Assembly (NCBI GenBank): GCA_016647705.1
Contig: CM028329.1
Span: forward strand, 13,789,910 to 13,853,909
Length of the DNA stretch: 64,000 nt
Source of the DNA: Eucommia ulmoides
Taxonomy: Eukaryota; Streptophyta; Magnoliopsida; Garryales; Eucommiaceae
Reading direction: 5' to 3'
Position 1 is the stretch's first letter. Every line of letters begins with the position of its first letter. This document shows, one piece after another, positions 53,971 through 64,000 of this stretch. Made by a program: the position numbers and the translations under genes. The notes under the pieces are model-generated. The model was not told the origin of the DNA. It saw nothing but the letters and a program-made list of their open reading frames with translations, and did not search any database.

Positions 53971-55380
53971 TGAGATTTCTTATCATTCTATATTTCATGT
54001 TTTTCATTGATGTTTGAAGTTGTTTTTTCTCTTATGTGAGACATTGTTTGAATAAAAAAAATGAACAAAGTTTTTCATCAACTTTTGAACGACTATTCAT
54101 GTCATGTTCTGATCTAAATCTTCTTTGAGAAACACTTAGCTTCAATAGCTAAGTGTATAGAAAGCATCTGGCATTGGAACCAGGTGTAAAATAACTAAGC
54201 AACCCAGCTCGACATGAGCAGAACAGATAAGCTTACTCATTCACATATGAGTAGTGCATACCAGCTTACTCACAAAACACTTAGTAAAAAAACTAATTAC
54301 AAACCAAACAAACTGAGTAGCCCAGCTCAGTATAAGCAAAGCAAATTAGCTTACTTATTTACAAATAAGCAGAACAAATCAACTTACTCATAAACACTTA
54401 GAATAAAACTAATTGTATGACATGGCAAAGAGGGCAGGTCAGCCCACTTATTGAAAACTGAGTAGTTCAGCTTAGATAAGAGCATAGCAGATCAGATTAC
54501 TCATGAAGCATTTAGTGTAAAACTGAGTATGAAACAAACAAAGCAAATCAGCTAAAAAACGAACATCAGCCTACTCGTGAGTAGAACGGATTAGTTCATT
54601 TATGAGTAGGGCAGATTAGCTTACTCAAAAATAACCAGGCAGATCAGCTCAGCCAAAGACACAATAGCTCAATGTGTGAAATATCAGATCAATTTGCTAT
54701 CTGTTTTTCAAATTAGATGAGACAAATGTGGACTTATTACTCACCAAATAAACTCCTACAAAGACAACAACAAATATGGGCTTCTCGTCTTCAACACAAA
54801 CTTGTTCAATCAAGATTAAAGTCTAGAGCACTTATTCAAATCTACACTAAATAAGTGATAAGTTCAAGACTGGACAATATCTTGAGAAAGATGTTATAGA
54901 ATGAGACGACGAAAGAGAAATTCTCATTGGAGGGATTCCTATGATGGTAAAACTTGATTTAATTTCATGTTGTGACTTTGCTTAATGTGATTATGTTCAT
55001 AGTCAAATGCCTTTGCCAAGCATGAATTAATTCATAACTAGTTTAGCATACTAACCAAGTTATGAAAGAGGGTAGACAAGAGGGGAATAAACGGATAAAA
55101 AAGAAACAGCATAAATGAGCACATAGATATTGAAACCCATCTTTTATATTAACAGCAGAGAAGGGGGTACATCGTTGCAGAATAAAATAAGAAGAAGAAG
55201 AAGAAGAACAGAAGACTGTTCGTCATCCAAAAAGGAGAAGAAAAAAGAATAGAAAATTGTTTATTTAAAAAATAAAATAAAATAAAAAGAAGGAAAAAAA
55301 ATGTCCGTAGTTTTTTTGATAAACCGGGGCTAAATAGGTGGCATCATTCTGACCCAAGAGAAGGAGGCGAACCCAAACCT
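53971..55380. other. Tat spacer between integrase and the antisense ORF
   Basis: No gene is seen. 54200-54640 holds the self-complementary word array listed next. Purine-rich tracts and (GAA)n near 55190-55210 follow. Confidence 0.65.
54200..54640. repeat. Self-complementary TACTCAT / ATGAGTA word array
   Basis: Pairs such as TTACTCATTCACATATGAGTA-like (complementary arms TACTCAT and ATGAGTA), CTTACTTATTTACAAATAAG, CTACTCGTGAGTAG, and the linker 'agcagatcagctta' recur about eight times at 40-70 base spacing. Confidence 0.85.
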
Positions 55381-57407
55381 TCAGAATTCAAGTTGGAGTC
55401 GTAGAAATCGTGCTTTTTTCATATTGGTTGATCTTACAGACCAACTCTTGTATTTTGGCCTTCTTCGCCTCGTTCTTCTCCCAAAGATTGTCTCGTTTTA
55501 CTTTTATGGAAGCGGAGAACACCTTATGGAAGTAAACATCCGTGGCCAAATCACGCTGATCCCTCTCGAATTTCTTCAACTGCTCCCTGTTCATGGAGAT
55601 GCGAGATGGCATGGAAATATGCTACTTCCAATGCATAGAAGATAACTCAGGCATCTTTTAAAGCTCTAAGACGAGGGTACTCATTGGTAGCAATTTTGGC
55701 TGTTGTCATCAGGGCACAAAAGTTCTCACCCAGCTCAATCTCTTTTTACCTCTTAAATTGAATCACTTCAAATGAAGAAGGGGATGGCCACGACATGGTT
55801 GTAGAGAAATAAAAAAGAGAAGAGAAAGAAGAAACTCTGTAAAAGTGAAAAACAGAGAAAGAAAAAGCGTTTAGATTTGTGAAAAATATCAAGGCTTTTA
55901 AAGCCAAACTAAAGAAGAGAGAATGAAATGAAATGTAAAAAAAATGTGCATTAATGTGCAAGTGATATGTATTAACAGAATACGTACTATAATTATGATA
56001 GTGTATTTCCAAGGCTAAATCGACAACTACTGTTTTAATCACGTCATGATTACAAAAGTGTTATCATTGGTAAAAAATTAATTAAAGAAATGAAAAAAGA
56101 AATTGAAAGGACAGCAGGTCAAATCAAGGAGTAGCGCTTTGATATGCAACATTTGGATGATTAGAGATCAATAGACCAATAGAGTCACCTGGAAAGACTT
56201 GAGTTAGGGCTTGGTTTAAGCTTTAGATGAGCTAATCACAAGGGTTTGGCGCTTAGCTATCTGCAGGTATCTCAGCAACAGCTGAAGATAGAAGCTCTTC
56301 ACATTCAGTATTCTCTTCCTCTTTATTAGTAGCATTTTCTCCCTCTGCAACATCCTCTAGCTCCGCATCCAAGAAGGAAATATCTATCTCTGGGTATTCT
56401 TCTGACACCCGTCTTTGGCAGTAGCGAAAAACCACTGATTGGATTTTCTTTGCTCTCTTCTTGAACTCAGCCCAGAGATCCTTGATCTTCTGCCCGGACT
56501 CTTTCTCTTTTGTTGCCGGCTTTGCTGTCAGCCCCTCCACCATTTGTGCCTGAAGCGAACTTCAGTTTTTCTTGGTCCAGCTCAGATAAAAGACGATCCT
56601 TCTCACCCTGAAGTTACTGGAGAGCATCCTCCTTCGCCTGGAAGGTAGCATCCTTGATTTTAAGATCAGTTCTTTGTTGGTTCACCATCGAATGTGCTAA
56701 GTTGATTTCTTTCTTCAGGGAGTAGAATTTCTCTCTCAGAGCTGAGCTCTCTCCCCTCAAAGTAGAGCTCTCAGTTTGAAGGTTTCCATTCTCTGAGCAG
56801 TAAAGTTCATTGCTCATCTACAGTGCTTCACGTTGCTCGTTGGCAGAAGGTAGCTCCAACTCAAACCTTTCTTGAGAAGACCTCGTCAATGCCAATTCTA
56901 ACTCAAGAGAGACCTTTTGCTCTTGCAAGGCATGAAGGTCTTCCTCCAGTCGACTAGACTCAGTTAACTGATGCATGAGTTAAGTATCTAACTCACTTGC
57001 GTCATCAACACTTTCAGCCAGCATAGAGGGTACATGGATGCTCTGCAATACAAGAGAAAGTAATCAGAAATGGATAAATAGCTTAGGAAGTAAGAACACT
57101 TGTTAAAAATAACAATGGTCACCGGAAGGAGAACATAGATGAGTATTCTGAATAGTTCAGCTTTGCTGCGGTCTCCGGTCTTTTCTTTACCTTTGCTCCA
57201 AGATTCCTCGTAAAGGAACTTGATAGCGTTATCGAAAATTGCCTAACGGCCTTGGACTGAGGGCCTAGCCTCCTGGATCATTTGGCACATCTGCTGTCGG
57301 GACATGCCACAACCACTTGATGCTCATTGGCTGGAAGCAGATATAGGAAGAGGCTGGCGATTAGAAGAACTAGGCTCAACAGCAGCATGATCAACGAGAA
57401 CACTGCC
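55380..57407 (-). pseudogene. Antisense extra ORF of the Tat element, C-terminal part
   Basis: The minus strand carries a long, stop-interrupted reading of coiled-coil type: LEEDLHALQEQKVSLELELA, ESSTLRGESSALREKFYSLK, INLAHSMVNQQRTDLKIKDA, and in the last part acidic and basic blocks (56253-56543). This fits the C-terminal half of the antisense ORFs described in Tat elements, whose function is unknown. The reading continues on the far side of the LTR insertion at 57408-58784. Confidence 0.68.
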
Positions 57408-57712
57408 TGTAATACCCTGACAATTTATATTTTTGAAAATATTATTTTATATAAAAGTTTAATATTTTTTTGGGACTGTTTTACGAATTTATGGCATAAA
57501 GAATATTTGATAATTTTTGGGAGTTAAATGTTTATTTTAAATTGATTTTAGAAGTTTTGGGACCAATGTGTTATTTAAAATATACTCTTAAGAGTTTTGG
57601 GGGTATAATTAATATTTTTATTTTATTTTAAGGGAGATTTAAATGTAGATAATAATAAAAAATTATAATGCGAACATTACATGCTTATATATATAAACAT
57701 ATAATTGACACG

Positions 57713-57749
<37 letters not shown>

Positions 57750-58784
57750 GGATTCAGAATGATCATATAAAGATAAAAAGTGACACTTGATGGAAAAAAA
57801 CATATATAAAGTTACAGTAATAGGATACGGAAGGTTTTTAGCGAGAAAGGAGATTCCGGTTGGATTTCGGCTCAGATTTTAGGTAGAATTCCTAAAGAAT
57901 TCCTAACTCTTTTGATATATGTATTTAATTTTCCTATTGTGTGATTTATGTTATTGTTGTTGTTGAAGTTTAACTGTTAAATTTTATGAAATAATTGTGA
58001 TTATTTGAAAATTATGTGGAAATCATGCTTATGTGGTTTATTTGTCGCGTTAATTAAATGCATGTGTTAGAGGGGTGGAGTTTTACTGAACGTTGGCTCA
58101 CAACTCCACAGTTTTGATTGTAGGACCAGTGAGAAACACAACGGCGATGAGAATTTTATTTGAATTTGTATTTAAATTATAATTATTATATTTATTATTT
58201 ACCGTTATAAAACCAACAATTAAAATCAAATTATTGCCGTTTATTGGAAACATTTCTACACAAAAAGATTAACCACTATTGTAGGATACTAAAATAATGA
58301 TTTAGGATAGAATGTGTAATTATAATAATTATAATCGCCATTGTTGTAGTAATGATTTAACATGAAATGAGTTAATATGCTAAAAACTGACACTATTGCA
58401 ATAATGATTTAGGATGAAATGTTATTTGATATTTGATAATTAAATTCTATGATATTTCAAAGTACTAGGTCATATAAAATTTTCCAACTTTTTAATTAAG
58501 AACATATTGGTCGTATTGTAAAATTCTCAGATGTAAAATTGGTTGTTTGGATTTTTGTAAAAACGAAATATTAGACATTTGGTTTGAGCATTAAATTAAT
58601 TATAATTATCGCTACCCCATTGTAAATTAAAATATTTTTATAAAATGAATTGTTGATTACTTGTCGCCGTCGCATTGTAAAATTTATTGGATTTTATAGA
58701 ATGAAAAAATTCGGTCAATCAATTTAGTGTTAATTTTCAAAGGGGAAAAACCGAGTGACGGCCCTAGGAAACTAGGTCGTTACA
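57408..58784. mobile_element. Probable solo LTR inserted in the antisense ORF
   Basis: 1377 bases start TGTAATACCC and end GGTCGTTACA (TG...CA with inverted ends), without any coding motif. Internally it has 'ggggtggagttttactgaac' and '(taa)n' at 57718-57749. The minus-strand reading of the extra ORF is present on both sides. Flanking five-base sequences agree only in three positions, so the duplication is diverged or my edge is off. Confidence 0.6.
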
Positions 58785-59950
58785 CCACCTGCTCTTGTGG
58801 TGAGTTCCAGCCCTTGATCTCCGTGGGAACAAGGAATTGAGCTGTTAGAACTGTTACAGAGATGACCCTACGTCTGCGAATGCTCAAAGGCTAGAAATCG
58901 TTGTCAGATTTAGAACCCACAAGAAGAATGGGTTGGGGTTGAGGAGTTGCTGATGGTTGTGTAGAAGGCTGAGCTGGTGGACTAATCGCTACTAGAGCAG
59001 ATGGCTTAACAGCAGGGTGAGCTGTAGGTCTGGTAGCGGTAGAGGTAGCGGGCTGAGCTGAAGACTGCCCATCTGGCCTAGAGTACTTCTTTAATTTTCT
59101 TCCCAATCTACAGCTCTTCCAAGTCATTAAACTGAGACACATCCATTTCTGGTTGAATGAAAGGGTGGTAAGCGTGGACCTTGCATGATCGTTGTACTGG
59201 GACCAACATCTTCTTTAGCTCTTCCTCAACCCTGGTTGTGAGTCCAAGGCTTTTGCAAGAATCCCCAACTGCATTGGACAACCCAAAAGAATATTAAAGG
59301 CTATTATTGCAGAATTCCTAAAAATTAAAGTGCAAAGAAAACAACAAGTAAAAAAAATTACTTGGGAAATTGAAATGCCTAAGTATAATAGAAGGTTTCT
59401 CCACTTCTTTAGGAGAGAATTCCCAATGACCCTTGAAGAAGAGGTACCACTTTTTCCAATCTCCTCTTACCTTGGTAGGAACGTTAGTTAGAAAAGAGAA
59501 CTTCTTGGGGAATGAATAATAAAATAGCCCAACATCAGAGAGGAATTTGAGAGAACTTATACTCCTAATAATATCTACAGTAAAGGGGGACATTATTCAC
59601 ATGAGAAAGAGAAATGGCTCCCATAATCTAATGGAAGCCATTAGTGGTTAACTAAGCACGAGTTATTTTTAGTTGGAGAAAGAGATTACGAAGAAAAGGA
59701 GTGAGTGGAAGAGTGAATCTACACTCGAACATCCAAGCAAAGAGGCATATTTTTCCCTCTTTGACATCGTAAGGGCGTTCATCTTTAGATGGAACCCTAA
59801 TTGTCACAGACGAAAGAATGCTGTACTGCTCTCAAAACGGATCAAGCCTTTCCTATGGAATAGAGATTGCACCATAATTTCCCCAGTAAACTGGAGGATT
59901 GGTAGGTTGGGTAGCCTGGGCTGTCGTCGTCTACTCCTCTAGGAAATTCG
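58785..59950 (-). pseudogene. Antisense extra ORF of the Tat element, N-terminal part
   Basis: On the minus strand, from about 59830 down: VRVPSKDERPYDVKEGKICL, then FECRFTLPLTPFLRNLFLQL, then (59318-59593) FYYSFPKKFSFLTNVPTKVR and GDWKKWYLFFKGHWEF. This fits the 'putative gypsy type transposon' (PF04195, Transposase_28) domain found in antisense ORFs of Tat elements. A Pro/Ser/Thr-rich linker (58891-59142) follows. Stops break it. Confidence 0.72.
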
Positions 59951-60145
59951 ATGACAAACCAGCCTCAACAGGACTGTTTGAACGACTTAAGGAAATCTCA
60001 AGTAGAATAAACAAAAATTGAAAAGAAGAATGTGAAGTAAAGCACCACAATCAGGAGATTCGAGGAAGACAAAAACTTACACAGATGGAAGAAGTGACAT
60101 TTCGTCGCTCTTCTTTTAAAATGTCACAAAAATCAGGAGGACAAA

Positions 60146-60801
60146 TGATATGGGAAAACTCTCGCTTATGACTTATAAAGGTTTGAGGGACTTAATGTGT
60201 CAGATCGGGTTAATGATCCAACTCGAAAAATATAAACCCAATACATGAGTTGGGCTTAGTGCATTAGGCCCGTCGGGAAAGCGACCTTGATGGTCCAGCA
60301 TATAGATAAATTAGGCCTTACAAGGAGGCCCATATATGTGTGATCAAAGCCCATGGTGATCAGGCCAAGGACAAATAGGTTAGCCCATGATGACCACGTC
60401 TCCCATACATGCGGAGCGTTTCAACCTATTAATTGTAATGGCCCATATTTGATGGGAGCATGTTATAGAGATCTCTCTTGGTTTTAATGGAAAGGTTCAT
60501 GGTTATTTCCCATGCCGTTAGGAGGACATCATGTAACCGGCGACCTCACTAAAGAAACGACAAAGATTTACTAGGCCTATATAAAGGGAAGGTATCATTG
60601 TTTATTTTCTATGACTAATTTGAGTGGTTTAGCTTCCTCTATAATCAGATTAACTTATTCTCATAACGAATTTTCTTTGGCCAATACCACACTGGTGTCC
60701 CCCATAAGAACTAATCGGTTTTGTAGGTTGAAGGTGGAGTTGAAGTGGTTTTTGGCATGTGAGAAGCTAATTGCACGTTCTGAGCATTCTTGGTAACATC
60801 A
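60146..60801 (+). repeat. 3' LTR of the Tat element
   Basis: 656 bases, TGATATGGGAAAACTC to GTAACATCA, preceded by a purine run (AGGAGGACAAA). TATA box at 60578-60585. Confidence 0.85.
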
Positions 60802-61184
60802 ATAAGATTAAATCTCATTCTCATTCCCAAAGATTCCCTAATCCCACAAAACATGGGATTAACCAATACCAAGATAAACTTGATATTAATTAATCCTAAT
60901 TAAATGAGATTATGTTTTAATCATTCATCGGTCAAAAAATGAGACTAAATACTAAGCAAATATTTGAATTGGAATGAAATTTAATTTAATTAACTATTAT
61001 ACTGTTTGAAAAATTAATTAATTTGCTATTTTATTATTTGATGTCATTCCAATACCACATGTAATCCCTTTTGTAATCAAATATAGGAATGGTAATGACC
61101 ATTCCATTCCATTTCATTACCATACTAATTTCAATCCTATTTTTATTCTATTCTATTCCATTCTAGCGTACCAAACGCAACGTA
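60802..61184. mobile_element. Right part of the split MITE
   Basis: AT-rich body with repeated 'cattcc' and 'ttctattcta' and terminus ACCAAACGC (inverted GCGTTTGGT), pairing with 47893-47939. Confidence 0.6.
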
Positions 61185-62400
61185 AAAGTTGTGCTAAATT
61201 GATATGATCAAACCTAATTTAGGGTTGGAAGCAATTTGGAACACGTTGTTTTAAAAAATTGATCAAATTTTGACACTGAAAATTAAACTTGCAGAAAGTC
61301 CTCGAGGTTCGATTAACTGATTCCTGATATCAGTTAATTGAATATCATATACTTTCAAATTATGATATTCTGGCCTATTCGGTTGGTTGAATAAGGAACC
61401 TAGTTAATCAATTAAAATATATGAGGATTCTTAAATGTTCGGTTGATTGAATACAACGGATTGGTTGACCATTTTCATGCGGGAACTAAATTACCTCCTG
61501 GTGTGCTCAATTGACTGAATAAGGGGGTTGATCAGATCTTATAGAACCTTATTGGTTAGAGACACTAGTTAGTTCGGTTGGCAAGTTCTTAAGAGGTCGT
61601 TTGACTGATATTTTCATAACGTAATATTTATATATGCTTTTTAACTCGATTTCACAATGTTTGACCCTAATCACTAAATTAAACTTTTAACATGTTTTAA
61701 ATGACTCTAAACTTTCTTTAAATGACTCTAAATCCTCCTAAGAAGGTTCAAATCATAGATCAAATATAGTCCATACAAGTGTTCCTAAATCAGTTAAATC
61801 ATATATGAAAAGTGATGTAGGTGAAACTCTTGCCTAGTAAACTTTCTTTAATTAATCATTATGTTTGCCTAATTGGGCTTAGGGATAAGAACTTAAGGAT
61901 CAGAAAAGAAGTTCGGCACAACTAAGTCTCATTGAGATGGATGTCATGGCCCATATGGAATTATACTTGGGCCCAAGCCCTGAAAGACTGATTCTAACGA
62001 AAACTGAACATTATCTTATGATCGGCTCATTATGGTAATTGTAGACAACCCGTTTTGTCTCGCCCATTTAGTATCGGATCTAAAACACAAGTTCGAATAA
62101 AATTTAAACTGATGTTTACAGGGAACAAATTTTTTTCTTAGATTACATTGGATATTACCAAAAAAAAAAACAAAAACAAAACAATAAAGCATAAAATTGT
62201 CAATTTGACTGAATTCGGTATAAGTAAAAGTTTTGGATCAACCGTACAATTCCTAAAGTTAAGGGGGACTAAAATGATCTTACTAAAGGTTGATTTCCAT
62301 GAAATCATTTTCAATAAAAATAAAATTTAGTTACTACCCTTTAACTTAAGAAAATTTCACCAATTACTCTTGTTTCTCTTTATGACCCCTGGAACTTTTA
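61185..62400. other. LTR-like non-coding stretch with self-complementary words
   Basis: No gene is seen. 61290-61600 has words such as TTCGGTTGGTTGAAT, GGTTGATTGAAT, CAATTGACTGAATAAG and 'gatatcagttaattg', similar in vocabulary to the array at 10690-11060. 61700-61760 holds a short duplicated 'aaatgactctaaa' block. The element it belongs to is not defined. Confidence 0.55.
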
Positions 62401-62539
62401 CTATCACCAGTTTTGTCTTTTTGACACAAAAAATACTTCTTTAAGTTTGTTTGTTTGTTTTTGTTTTTTGGTTTTTTTAAGCAATAATCTTCAAGAAATC
62501 AAGACAAAAGTCTTGATCAAGCCAAAAAAACTATCATGA

Positions 62540-63090
62540 CCAATCTAGTTACCCAAAGTAACTAATGCTAAAGACATGGTTCAAAACCAACGAAACCGAA
62601 TGTCATAATGACAAGAATTTAAGGCTCATCACATCAAGGCCTAATTAAGAATTAAATGCCTCATTAATTAGCATTTAAGGACAAGATATTTTCTAGATAT
62701 TTCTGGCAAAATATTTAGGATGGAAACCTAGTTACTTAAAAGTAACTAAGTGTTACAAAACTAACCGAACCGATTTTCTATCACATCATATATTAAATGA
62801 CCCATAAAGTCAAGGACACATCAAGAATTTAATCCTTAAATTAAACTTTAAAGACAACATTCAATGGATGAAGATATTTTCATCAAAATATCTTAAGGAA
62901 ACTTAGTTATTTCAAAAGTGACTAAACAGTTACAAAACTAACCGAATCAAATCCCATCCCATCATTGCATTAAATTCCCATCAAATTAAATATAAAATCA
63001 AGCATTTAATACATAAGTGACATGTAGAGACAATATTCATTGAACATCAAAGATCATTTAATGAAAGGTAACTAGAATACTTCAAGTAAC
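62540..63090. repeat. Four-copy tandem repeat of about 175 bp
   Basis: The unit carries AGTTACTT...AAGTAACT (self-complementary), then 'acaaaactaaccgaa', then 'ttaaatgaccca', 'aagaatttaa', 'aagatattttc'. Copies start near 62546, 62730, 62904 and 63070; period shrinks from about 186 to 166. The array ends about 300 bases before a TATA box. Confidence 0.85.
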
Positions 63091-63395
63091 TAGTACTTAA
63101 TAAACAAACCAAACCAAAAAACATCAGATCAAGTATTAAATGACCCATGTGCCAACCAATGATGGCCAATGATGAATAATGATTAGAAATCATGAGCAAT
63201 CATTACCTCTATATTTTGAAGATTGTATAATCATTACAAAATCTAACGATTACGTTGAAAATCTAAGTAAATCTTCAATATTTAGGTTTAACCATAAAAG
63301 TGAGAGACATAAAACAATTGCACTTAGACGAAACACACCCTAAAGAAGAGGCTTGGTAGTCCTATGCATTGGGAAATGCGCAGGCTCCCTGAGCC

Positions 63396-63403
63396 TATAA
63401 ATA
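63396..63403 (+). promoter_or_regulatory. TATA box in LTR-like sequence
   Basis: TATAAATA follows a small perfect hairpin (AGGCTC, three-base loop, GAGCCT; 63381-63395). The region then looks like an LTR R/U5. The 62-codon minus-strand frame across it is not convincing. Confidence 0.5.
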
Positions 63404-63771
63404 AGCAGTCTATTTTCATTTAAAATAGGGCTTGATCGCATACTTTCTCTTTCTAGTCTCCAAAATCTCTCTCGGGTGTAGGCAATTCTTAAACTTTCTA
63501 CTTCAAAAACATTATCAAATCTTGGCAAAAAGGCTTCAAAAAGGTGTTCTTGAGATTCTTAGAACAAGATCTCAAGAATTTGTTGAGGAATGATCAAGAA
63601 CAATGAAAAAGATAAAAAAATGAGAAGAAGGAAAACACTTAGGAAAAGACCACTCCCATAAGTTAGGCAAGTCCTCTTAAACCACTTTTGATTTCATTTA
63701 AATGTCGTTATATTTCTTGTACATAGAATTTTTGGTTAGTACTTAGATGAATAGATTATGTACATAGTGTA

Positions 63772-64000
63772 TGTTGGCCCAGTGATCTAACCAAGAGGGG
63801 TGTGTGTGTGTGTGTGTGAATTGGATAGTTATAAAAATTAAGGTAAATAATTATCTTTTAACACTTAAATTTTTAAACAATTAATTTAATCCTAAATTAA
63901 TCATTATCTTTATATAGTAGCGGATAAGTGTAATTAGCTCTAGGTGCACACCCAAACAACAATAAATAAATAGAGTAACAATGCAGAACACCTCGATATA
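63772..64000 (-). mobile_element. Edge of another Sirevirus-type LTR
   Basis: From TGTTGGCCCAGTG the segment follows the start of the LTR at 9218 and 14545 ('accaagaggggtg', a (TG)n run, 'gaattg', 'aattaatttaatc', 'ggtgcacac', 'atgcag'). No primer site lies to its left, so it is probably the outer edge of an element that continues beyond the window. Confidence 0.75.

Larger units (their letters stand above)
47940..60801 (+). mobile_element. Tat-type Ty3/gypsy element with antisense extra ORF
   Basis: LTRs at 47940-48592 and 60146-60801, primer site TTTGGCGCCGTTTGTG right after the first. Order on the plus strand: gag, protease, reverse transcriptase, RNase H, a second RNase H, integrase; then a repeat-filled spacer; then a gene-sized antisense reading. 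Two RNase H domains, the primer site and the extra ORF are features of the Tat lineage. Everything is broken by stops. A target duplication was not found. It sits in a MITE. Confidence 0.9.

Overview
The window looks like a repeat-rich stretch of a flowering-plant nuclear genome, probably a eudicot. It is AT-rich and packed with Ty1/copia and Ty3/gypsy LTR retrotransposons, MULE, CACTA-like, Helitron and MITE-type DNA transposons. Captured plant gene fragments keep intron borders. Only one gene appears intact: an intronless berberine-bridge-enzyme-like (BBE-like) FAD oxidase at 21033-22625 on the minus strand, with a TATA box just upstream. The exact species cannot be told from what I see.

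Layout. 1-3117: AT-rich sequence and an antisense Athila-like LTR. 3118-3809: piece of a Sirevirus reverse transcriptase, cut by a non-autonomous Athila-like element (3810-9138). 9139-9210: stray copy of sequence found just downstream of the BBE stop codon. 9218-14772: decayed Sirevirus on the minus strand that has lost its integrase. 14773-17917: mixed debris ending in a plus-strand Sirevirus-type LTR end, with a dimeric tandem repeat. 18006-20558: CACTA-like element holding exon fragments of a PSMD10-like ankyrin gene and of a myosin XI-like gene. 21033-22677: BBE-like gene and promoter. 22847-23325: MITE.

23594-47610 is a tandem duplication of a roughly 1.8-kb unit whose copies were pulled apart by later insertions. 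Copy 1 received a Pack-MULE carrying a WCRKC thioredoxin-like fragment (24376-26863) and a Ty1/copia element (27268-33660). Copy 2 received a Helitron-like element (34898-36595) and another Ty1/copia element (36734-46433). That copia element was itself hit by a second Pack-MULE (39586-41765), which carries a nearly full-length, disabled OCTOPUS/DUF740-like gene. For each of the four direct insertions the other copy preserves an empty site. 47893-61184: a MITE split by a 12.9-kb Tat-type gypsy element (47940-60801) that has an antisense extra ORF, itself split by a likely solo LTR. 61185-64000: further LTR-like sequence, a 175-bp tandem repeat, and the edge of another Sirevirus-type LTR.

The most unusual signal is one of sequence grammar. 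Several unrelated retroelement families carry, in non-coding regions and often just upstream of the LTR TATA box, arrays of family-specific self-complementary words (for example CACCGCCTAGGCGGTG, GGTCGACC variants, AAACGTTT, TACTCAT...ATGAGTA, AGTTACTT...AAGTAACT). In two superfamilies these arrays sit beside the same conserved module of about 165 bp. No retroelement here appears able to move by itself: each has stops, frameshifts, deletions or mutated catalytic residues.
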